This document shows, piece by piece, positions 32,716 through 39,485 of a stretch of 64,000 nucleotides of DNA. The notes below the pieces were generated by a model. The model searched no databases. It had not been told where the DNA came from and worked only from the letters and a program-made list of their open reading frames with translations. Numbering within the stretch: the first letter of the stretch is position 1; each line of letters starts with the position of its first letter. The position numbers and the translations under genes are program-made. Origin of the DNA: Candidatus Baltobacteraceae bacterium (GTDB lineage Bacteria; Vulcanimicrobiota; Vulcanimicrobiia; Vulcanimicrobiales; Vulcanimicrobiaceae); assembly GCA_036489885.1 (NCBI GenBank), contig DASXEW010000004.1, forward strand, positions 1 through 64,000, given 5' to 3'.

Positions 32716-34418
32716 CAGCTCGCCACCGCTGCGCCGGCGAGTGCCTCACGTCCAAGGCGATGGCAAAAATCGCCGAAGCTCTCCTCGCCCTCGCCTTCTT
32801 GCTGCCAACGCCGTAAGAGCGGCGCGACGGTCGACGCAAGTTCATTCAGGCGAACGCCTGTCGCGAATATCCAGTTTAGACGCGTATTTGCCCAATCGCC
32901 ACCGAGGAAGATGTCGTAAAGGTCTTTCGAGCGTCCGACGAAACCGACATCGCCCATGTACGGGCGAGCGCAACCGTTCGGGCATCCCGTCATGCGAATA
33001 CTGAGCGGCCGATCGTCGAGACCAAGTTGTTCGAGTTCGGCGTCGATCTCAGCAACGACATCGGGGAGCACGCGCTCGGCATCGGTCAGCGCCAAGCCGC
33101 AGGTCGGTAGTGCGGGGCACGCCATGGCGTGCCGGTGCGTTCCGAGCTTTTGCGGATCGACGGCGACGCGACACGATTCGAAGAGCCGCGTCACTTCAGG
33201 TACATCGGAGACGTGAATATCGGTCAGCAAGATATTCTGCTGTGCCGTGAGGTGCACCCCGGGCTGGAAGCGGTCGATGGCGGTGCGAAGTGCTTTCCGC
33301 AATGTCGACGTTTCGTCGTCTTTGATGCGGCCGTTCTCGACGAATAGACCGAAGCACCAACGCCCGTTTGGCTGCGGCTGCCAGCCAAGGTGATCGTCGA
33401 CATTGTCTAAACGAACGGGTCGCGGGGCGCGTAGCGGTAGGTCGCTTCGACGTTGCACTTCCGTACGGAACCACGCGATGCCGCGTTCCTCAACGACGTA
33501 TTTGAGACGCGCGTGCTTACGGTTGTTGCGATCGCCCCAGTCCCGATACGTCGTGACAATGGCCTCGACGATCTTGAGCACGTCGTCCGGGACGGCAAAG
33601 CAGAGCGGCGTACCGAGCCGAGGATAGGTCGCCGCTTTGCCATGCGTCATGCCCATGCCGCCGCCAACGAGTATCGTGAAGCCGACGAGACGTTCAGCCT
33701 CGACATTTGCGACCAGGCCGATGTCTTGCGTGTAGACGTCGACGCAGTTGTCATTTGGGCGCGCAATGCCGATCTTGAATTTGCGCGGTAGATACGTCGA
33801 GCCGTAAATCGGTTCGACGTCAGGCGCCGCTTGCTCGACGCGTTCACCGTCGACCCAGATCTCGCGGTATCCGCGCGTTGTAGGGGTTAGGTGGCGCGCG
33901 ATTGCCTGCGCGACGCCCACGATCGCCTCATCGGCTTCCGTCCGGATGGGCGCTGGGCATGTCATGACGTTGCGATTCACGTCCCCGCAGGCTGCAAGCG
34001 TCGTCAGATCGGCGGAATTGATCTCCGCGATCGCACTGCGCAAGTCTCCCTTGAGGACGCCATGATGCTGAAATCCCTGCCGCGTCGTAATGCGAAGTGT
34101 GCCATTTCCGTACTTGTCCGCGAGTGCGTCTTCGGCCAAGTATTGCGCCGCGGACAACACACCGCCGGGCACCCGCGTGCGGATCATGAACTGATACGCT
34201 TTGCCCGTACCCTCGTCGCGACGCGCTCGGCGCTGGTCGCGATCCTCTTGCTGATAGCTTCCATGAAACTTGAGGAGCTGCGCGTCGGCCTCCGGAAGGT
34301 TAGGGCTATCGCTGAGGAGTTGCTCTGCGATCGTGCCGCGCAAGAATGCGCTGCCGGCCTTGACCGATTCGACTTTGCTGCCGGCACCGGAGCCGAGGTC
34401 GAGCAGATGATCACTCAT
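32715..34418 (-). CDS. cysI: Sulfite reductase hemoprotein (assimilatory)
   Basis: A 567-residue cytoplasmic siroheme/[4Fe-4S] enzyme reducing sulfite to sulfide for cysteine synthesis. RITTRQGFQHHGVLK and NVMTCPAPI are typical, and the four cluster Cys are in ACPALPTCGLAL and MTGCPNGCARPYMGD. No flavoprotein partner (cysJ) is nearby, so electrons may come from ferredoxin. The start ATG 34418 lies within the stop of a short cysH-like frame, and upstream is a leader with tandem Cys codons plus a terminator hairpin, so expression is probably attenuated when cysteine is plentiful. Confidence 0.92.
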   Translation of the reverse strand: MSDHLLDLGSGAGSKVESVKAGSAFLRGTIAEQLLSDSPNLPEADAQLLKFHGSYQQEDRDQRRARRDEGTGKAYQFMIRTRVPGGVLSAAQYLAEDALADKYGNGTLRITTRQGFQHHGVLKGDLRSAIAEINSADLTTLAACGDVNRNVMTCPAPIRTEADEAIVGVAQAIARHLTPTTRGYREIWVDGERVEQAAPDVEPIYGSTYLPRKFKIGIARPNDNCVDVYTQDIGLVANVEAERLVGFTILVGGGMGMTHGKAATYPRLGTPLCFAVPDDVLKIVEAIVTTYRDWGDRNNRKHARLKYVVEERGIAWFRTEVQRRSDLPLRAPRPVRLDNVDDHLGWQPQPNGRWCFGLFVENGRIKDDETSTLRKALRTAIDRFQPGVHLTAQQNILLTDIHVSDVPEVTRLFESCRVAVDPQKLGTHRHAMACPALPTCGLALTDAERVLPDVVAEIDAELEQLGLDDRPLSIRMTGCPNGCARPYMGDVGFVGRSKDLYDIFLGGDWANTRLNWIFATGVRLNELASTVAPLLRRWQQEGEGEESFGDFCHRLGREALAGAAVAS

Positions 34419-34560
34419 GGATCAGCTGCGTATGGTGCACGACATCGAGCGAGACGATGCCGGACGGGCCACCGAAGGAACACGTAAGCGCGATACGATT
34501 GTGGAACTTGGCAACAGCCAAGCTGAGGACGTGCCTCGTTGTGTCAACGAGCGCTTCCAT
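34411..34560 (-). CDS. 49-residue CysH-like N-terminal fragment, translationally coupled to cysI
   Basis: Begins at ATG 34560 behind a strong TAGGAGAG and ends at TGA 34411, overlapping the cysI start by 8 nt. The product contains HNRIALTCSFGGPSGIVSLDVV, resembling the first beta-alpha unit and P-loop-like SFGG...G of PAPS/APS reductases. The rest of a ~230-residue CysH is missing. It may be a relic of cysH fused to cysI by deletion, retained because it drives cysI translation, or a genuine small protein. Confidence 0.6.
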   Translation of the reverse strand: MEALVDTTRHVLSLAVAKFHNRIALTCSFGGPSGIVSLDVVHHTQLIHE

Positions 34561-34589
34561 GACTATCTCTCCTAGTGCGATGGGAAGAG

Positions 34590-34625
34590 AAAATGAAGAG
34601 CCCCCGCCGAATCGGCGAGGGCTCT
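34590..34625 (-). terminator. Attenuator terminator upstream of cysI
   Basis: On the minus strand AGAGCCC-T-CGCCGA pairs with TCGGCG-G-GGGCTCT (34625 to 34597), followed by TCATTTTCTCTT. Its 5' arm (34617-34610) can instead pair with leader bases 34668-34661, which would prevent termination. Confidence 0.7.
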
Positions 34626-34657
34626 ACGCAGCCATGAAAGGCACGCGTGTGTGTCCT

Positions 34658-34720
34658 CTACGCCGATCCCCGCAGGGGCGAGATACAACACATCATCATG
34701 ATCGCGTGCGCGCTAAACAT
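34658..34720 (-). CDS. Cysteine leader peptide (20 residues, tandem Cys codons)
   Basis: Short frame MFSAHAIMMMCCISPLRGSA. Two adjacent TGT codons (34690-34685) would stall ribosomes when charged Cys-tRNA is scarce. The stop TAG (34658) immediately follows the antiterminator segment. ATG 34720 lies exactly 7 nt after a -10 box, so the message is probably leaderless; the three in-frame ATGs at 34699-34691 are internal alternatives. Similar leaderless Cys-rich short ORFs control sulfur genes in mycobacteria. Role inferred from this arrangement. Confidence 0.75.
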   Translation of the reverse strand: MFSAHAIMMMCCISPLRGSA

Positions 34721-34727
34721 CGCGGTG

Positions 34728-34756
34728 ACCGTAACACGAGACAGTAGCGTAGTCAA
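34728..34756 (-). promoter_or_regulatory. Promoter of the cysteine leader/cysI transcript
   Basis: Minus strand: TTGACT (34756-34751), a 17-nt spacer and TACGGT (34733-34728). Seven nt later is the leader ATG at 34720, predicting a transcript that begins at or beside the A of ATG. Confidence 0.65.
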
Positions 34757-34783
34757 GTAGCCTTCGATGTAATATCAGGGCCA

Positions 34784-35372
34784 AATACAGATGTCCCCTT
34801 TCTGACCGGATAGAAATGTCCCCGACCTGGTTGCGAAGGCCGCTCTATGAGGAGCGACTTAACGACCATGAGCCAGCGCGAGATTACGCGGCTGCAAGCG
34901 ATGCAACGGCTTGAGAGCGGTCATCTGAAGCAACACGACGTCGCTGTGCAACTTGGACTCACGACACGTCAGGTCAAGCGACTTTGGCGCGCATACCGAC
35001 GCGAAGACGCAGACGGACTCGTCTCCAAAAGACGCGGCAAACCCGGCAACCATCGCACCAATCCGGCGTTGTTGCAGCAAGCTCTCTAGCTGATCGCGAC
35101 ACGGTATCCGGACTTCGGGCCGACGCTGGCCTCAGAGAAATTGGCCGAACGCGACGGCATTACGATCCCCAAGGAAACGCTGCGCACGGCAATGATCACG
35201 GCAAGACTCTGGAAGCCGCGCCGCTCGAAGCGCAAAGCGACGCATCCACCACGCGAGCGGCGGCCCTGCTTTGGTGAACTCGTCCAGATCGACGGCTCCC
35301 ATCACCGCTGGTTCGAAGATCGCGCGCCGAAATGCACGCTCTTGGTCTTCGTCGACGACGCGACGCACGAAT
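34784..35372 (+). mobile_element. Truncated ISNCY-type insertion sequence
   Basis: The left end shows two ATGTCCCC motifs separated by a short spacer (34791-34824), typical of the subterminal ends of this IS group, followed by the transposase. Homology stops near 35372 inside the catalytic domain and no right end is visible. Its junction with the LuxR-family gene region suggests an old insertion followed by deletion. Boundaries are approximate. Confidence 0.6.
34847..35372 (+). pseudogene. ISNCY-family transposase, broken
   Basis: The first 80 codons encode the helix-turn-helix part (MSQREITRLQAMQRLESGHL, RQVKRLWRAYRREDADGL). An in-frame TAG at 35087-35089 interrupts the gene; the same frame resumes with IATRYPDFGPTLASEKLAER, ending in the DDE-type start ELVQIDGSHHRWFEDR and LVFVDDATH. 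Sequence then diverges, removing the rest of the catalytic core. Two independent lesions make it non-functional. Confidence 0.82.
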
Positions 35373-35490
35373 CCGAACGGCGCTCACATCTGTCTCAGGA
35401 TCACGCGACTAGTGGATTTCCGGGGTTCGGTATCGCTTCATACTTTAGTAGCGGACCGGCGAGACAGATTAACGAATTTAACCTGGAGAC

Positions 35491-38247
35491 ATGCCAACGA
35501 CGGTTTCGTCACCAATTTCCTGTCGCGAGCTCATTGGGCGCGATACGGAATTGCGTGCGCTGCAGGCCGCGTTTGGAGGCGTGCTCGCTGGCGCGGGTTG
35601 CTCCGTCGTCGTGAGCGGCGAAGCCGGCATTGGGAAGACGCGTCTCGTCAATGCATTCCGTGAAGCCGTCCTGGAGCACGATCCCGCCGTCTACGTTGGT
35701 CAATGCTACGACAGTGTCAGCGGTGCGTACGTTCCGTTTGATGATCTCCTCGAGGATCTCCGCAAGCGCCCCGCTCGCGCCGAGACGTCGACCAGTGCCG
35801 AGCGACCCGGCGGGGATAGCAAGATCCGCTATTTTCGAACAGTCGCGGATGCGCTTCGGAAGAGAAGCGCACGTCGTCCGGTTATTTTGATAATCGAAGA
35901 CATTCAGTGGGCTGATCGCGCGACTGTGGAACTGTTTGCATATCTCGCGAACAATCTGCGTCAAGCGCCGGTCATGCTGCTTACGACGATGCGGCAGGAT
36001 GCGTTCGACTCGCGTGACGTTCTCGCGATTTTGGCTGGACTGCACCGTGCCGGCGCAATCGAAATCGATCTGGCAGGATTAGAGCGCGAAAAGACCCGCG
36101 AGCTGATCCATCGGGCCCTTCAAGGTCATCGTATGCCGTCGGTCGAGCTGCGGCGTCAAATTGAAGAGATGTCCGAAGGGAATCCGCTTTACGCCGAAGA
36201 GATGTTGCGCTCCGCGGTCGATCGACTCGACGATCCCGAGGCACCGGTACGGATTCCGCTAACAATCTCTGCCGTCGTCGCGCAACGATTGCGCGCATTC
36301 GAGGAAGCGGAAATCGAAATGTTGCGGTTTGCGGCCGTCATCGGTCGACGCTTCAACGCGATCTTTCTCTCAAAGGTGACAGGCGCTGCCTACAGCGACG
36401 TTCTCGGCATCCTCCAAAAGGCGCGCGCGCATCAACTCATCGAGGAGCTTCCGGGGCAACCGGTCCCCTACGTATTCCGCCATACGCTGATCCGCGAAGC
36501 ACTGTACGCGCAACTGCTAACACCTGTAGCACACGGCATGCACGACCGTGTTGCAAGCGTTCTCGAGGCCGAAGGTGAGGGAAGTGCAGCTGAGCTGGCT
36601 CACCATTGGGATAAAGCCGGAAGAGACGACAAGGCGGTCGTCTACCACGAGCGTGCCGGCGATTCGGCGGTTGACCTCGTTGCGTGTCATGACGCCGCGG
36701 GCTTCTATCGTAAGGCCCTCGCGGCGCATCCCCAGGGCACGAGTCGAGCTCGCCTCTACGAAAAGCTCGGACTCGCTCTCAGTATTGAAGGGTCATTTGA
36801 CGAGGCTGGACTCTGCCTCAACGCAGCTGCCAACGAGTACCGCAACCTCGGCGATTTTGACGCAGTGGCAAATGTGCTCTTGCACATCGCCCGCCAACGT
36901 TGGGAAGAATCAAACACGACGGAAAGCTTGCATGCCTCGCAAGAAGCAGCCACGCTTCCTCTGGGTTCGAATTCTGAAAGAATTCTTGCTCGCGCTCGAA
37001 TCACGCATGCTCGCTTTTTGATCACGCTTGCGGACGCAACCGCCGCAGCCGAGACGTTAAAGCTCGCTTCGGGGAGTTTGGAAGACCTCGACGCGCCGTG
37101 GCAGGCACAATATTACGAGGTGCTCGGAGAGACACTCGCCGCTCTCGACGATGTCGAAGGTTTCCTATCGGCCTTTGAGGAGGCGACACGGCTCGCCAAC
37201 GAAGCCGGCAACGTCGACGGTCTCGTACGGATCGAAAACGCCTACGCTCTCAGCGCTGTCGATTTGGGATTAACTGATACGGCAGTCGCTGCCCATCGAC
37301 GAGCACTTTCCGCTTCCGGTCACGCGAATCTGATTTGGCGTGATGCTTATACGCGTCTCGGGGCCGCGGGGACGTCCTTTTTGTGTGGTGACCTTCAACG
37401 ATCGCGCGACTTGATTCGAGGCGCGCTTGGTCAAGGGCTCGAGAGTTCGACGCTTCGGACGCGCGCAGCGGCAGTCGGATTGCGCGTTGCTGTTCTCCTC
37501 GACGACAAGGAACTTATTCGGGATCTCAGCGATGTTCGTGCCGTCGAGGAAGCGTTTCGGTCGGGTGAACCGCAGCGTATCGGAAGCGTCGCGGCAGCAT
37601 TCAGCCTGTTGTATCGGGAGCAGGGAAAAATCGACGAGGCCACTGATCTTTTGCGAAAAGCACTGAGTCGGATCGATCGGCTTCATCGGTGTTGGGACTT
37701 TGCTCTCGAAGTCGCAGCATTCGGAGACATTGCTGACGCGGACGCCTTAATGAGGCTCATTAATGGGCGTCGATCCGAGGCAAATAAAGCCGCGGCGGCC
37801 TTCCAAAACATCTGCGCGGCCTACATTGAGAAGCGAAAGGGTCAAGCGGCTTTGTCGATGACCCTCGCGAAGGCGGCGGCCGAAGGATTTAAGCATTTGC
37901 GCTGGCCGACGTACGAAGCGCTTGCACACGAGCTCGCCGGCGAACCTGAAGAAGCGCTCGCGCTCAATCTCACGATTGGAAGCTTGAAGTCAGCGCGGCG
38001 GCAAGAGAAAGCGCTGATGGCGAGCCGTGAAGGTGAGCACGTTGCGCTTACGGCGCGCCAGGCGCAGGTCGCCGAACTCGTTGCCGAGGGATGCACGAAT
38101 CGCGAGATCGGCAAACGCCTATTCATTAGCGAGCATACTGTTGAGAACCACCTCGCCGTGATGTACGAGCGCCTTGGCGTACGATCGCGTTCGCAACTGG
38201 CAGCCTATTTCAGCCGAACAGGTCAGTCCGAAGCTAAGACTTCGTAG
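35491..38247 (+). CDS. Large ATP-binding LuxR-family regulator (LAL type), copy 1
   Basis: A 918-residue MalT/LAL-like regulator. N-terminal STAND ATPase: Walker A GEAGIGKTRL (about residue 50) and Walker B VILIIEDIQWAD. A long helical tetratricopeptide-like middle follows. The C-terminus is a LuxR helix-turn-helix, LTARQAQVAELVAEGCTNREIGKRL, HTVENHLAVMYERLG. Signal ligand unknown. It is preceded by GGAG, and followed by a convergent asparaginase gene with a 25-nt overlap. A paralogue at 45.2 kb precedes a second asparaginase gene, suggesting both control Asn/peptide-related genes. Confidence 0.9.
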   Translation: MPTTVSSPISCRELIGRDTELRALQAAFGGVLAGAGCSVVVSGEAGIGKTRLVNAFREAVLEHDPAVYVGQCYDSVSGAYVPFDDLLEDLRKRPARAETSTSAERPGGDSKIRYFRTVADALRKRSARRPVILIIEDIQWADRATVELFAYLANNLRQAPVMLLTTMRQDAFDSRDVLAILAGLHRAGAIEIDLAGLEREKTRELIHRALQGHRMPSVELRRQIEEMSEGNPLYAEEMLRSAVDRLDDPEAPVRIPLTISAVVAQRLRAFEEAEIEMLRFAAVIGRRFNAIFLSKVTGAAYSDVLGILQKARAHQLIEELPGQPVPYVFRHTLIREALYAQLLTPVAHGMHDRVASVLEAEGEGSAAELAHHWDKAGRDDKAVVYHERAGDSAVDLVACHDAAGFYRKALAAHPQGTSRARLYEKLGLALSIEGSFDEAGLCLNAAANEYRNLGDFDAVANVLLHIARQRWEESNTTESLHASQEAATLPLGSNSERILARARITHARFLITLADATAAAETLKLASGSLEDLDAPWQAQYYEVLGETLAALDDVEGFLSAFEEATRLANEAGNVDGLVRIENAYALSAVDLGLTDTAVAAHRRALSASGHANLIWRDAYTRLGAAGTSFLCGDLQRSRDLIRGALGQGLESSTLRTRAAAVGLRVAVLLDDKELIRDLSDVRAVEEAFRSGEPQRIGSVAAAFSLLYREQGKIDEATDLLRKALSRIDRLHRCWDFALEVAAFGDIADADALMRLINGRRSEANKAAAAFQNICAAYIEKRKGQAALSMTLAKAAAEGFKHLRWPTYEALAHELAGEPEEALALNLTIGSLKSARRQEKALMASREGEHVALTARQAQVAELVAEGCTNREIGKRLFISEHTVENHLAVMYERLGVRSRSQLAAYFSRTGQSEAKTS

Positions 38248-39278
38248 TTTCCAACTGCGGCTCCCGAAGCGTTTCGTATCGGACCAAGGAACGGTTCGAT
38301 CGCCCGGCTTGTGCGTTCGTCGCAGGCACCGAGCCACTCGAGGATCGAGCGAATCGCAACGGGTAAGGCGCGTGGCGAGCCGTCGTGCACCTTCACGGCA
38401 ATTCCGCAATGCTTTGACATGACGGTCGCGCTGTAGAAGGCTTCGGCGCCCGACTTTGAGAGGATGTCAGGGCTGGCGCGCATGAGGGCGGTATCGAAGG
38501 ATCCGCCGCCGCCGACGTACTCAGGATGTTCCGTCATTGCATGCGTAACTGTTTCAATCGCTTCGGCATCTTCCGATCGAAATGCGCTTGGATGCGAGAA
38601 GAGTGCGAAGGCACGGGCTGTGTCGCGCAGCGAGAATGCGAGGGTCGGAAGCCCACAACCATCAACCCCCTTTGGCGCGGCATCGACGTCTAGGCGAAAG
38701 ATCCGCTGAATAATTCGATCGAGTGCTGCGTGGATTGGGTGCGAGGATTCTATGTAGGGTACTTCGTCGGGAAACGTTGACGCAAAACAGGCGAGAGCCG
38801 CGTGCTGCCCGGAGCAATTGTTATGTATTGGAAGAAAGCTGCTTCCCGCTCGAATGATTCGATGAGCTGCTGCTTCGTCTTTCGGAGCCGTCGCTCCGCA
38901 CAGTAGCGCGCTTTCGCTTAGGCCATTTCGCGCAAGTAGTCCCTCAATGCACTCAAGGTGAAGCGCCTGACCCCAGTGCGATCCGCTTGCGATCGCGATC
39001 TCTTGAGAGGTCAAGCCGGCCGTTTTTGTTGCGCCTGCCCGAATGAGTGCTGTTGCAATAAGCGGCTTCGCTGCAGACCGAAGGAAAACAGGGGATTCGA
39101 TCTCTCCCTGGTGTTTGAGTACGACACCCGTCGCGTCGACAATACAAAACGAGACGAGGTGAACGGACTCCACGCTCCCGCCACGTGTCACTCGAACGCG
39201 CAGGGGGTTTGTAGATCGTATTCCGTCCGTGCTCGTGGGGATGGTGTCCAGTGTCAAGAATCTCCAGAGGCGGCCCAC
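38223..39278 (-). CDS. Type II (Rhizobium-type) L-asparaginase, copy 1
   Basis: Family PF06089 enzyme hydrolysing Asn to Asp and ammonia, cytoplasmic. The SxxK catalytic motif is present in FLRSAAKPL. Of the zinc-site residues known in the R. etli enzyme (Cys, Lys, Cys), the two Cys are kept in NNCSGQH and DGCGLP, but the Lys of CSGK is Gln here; the second copy has Lys. The true N-terminus is uncertain: GTG 39278 gives about 26 extra residues before the conserved LRVRVTRGG; an internal GTG at 39191 is possible. The 3' end overlaps the convergent LAL gene. Confidence 0.88.
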   Translation of the reverse strand: MGRLWRFLTLDTIPTSTDGIRSTNPLRVRVTRGGSVESVHLVSFCIVDATGVVLKHQGEIESPVFLRSAAKPLIATALIRAGATKTAGLTSQEIAIASGSHWGQALHLECIEGLLARNGLSESALLCGATAPKDEAAAHRIIRAGSSFLPIHNNCSGQHAALACFASTFPDEVPYIESSHPIHAALDRIIQRIFRLDVDAAPKGVDGCGLPTLAFSLRDTARAFALFSHPSAFRSEDAEAIETVTHAMTEHPEYVGGGGSFDTALMRASPDILSKSGAEAFYSATVMSKHCGIAVKVHDGSPRALPVAIRSILEWLGACDERTSRAIEPFLGPIRNASGAAVGNYEVLASD

Positions 39279-39485
39279 ACCCGGCCATTTGTCGAAATTG
39301 AATACGATTCTGCGTCATCATCGCGCCAAATGCACCCCTGGAAATCCACTAGTGACTATAGACGCTCTTCACAATAGTGGGAACTCAGGGTAGTAATCTC
39401 CCTTAGGCGGATGATAGCGTTTGGTTAGCGTCGGCTTTATGTCGGCTTAACCGCCCATGCGTGCAGCGTATATGGGAGAGAATCA

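Noticed and set aside
34590-34720. SAM riboswitch upstream of cysI
   Set aside because: No SAM-I core motif is seen; the short Cys-Cys frame with mutually exclusive stems explains the leader better.
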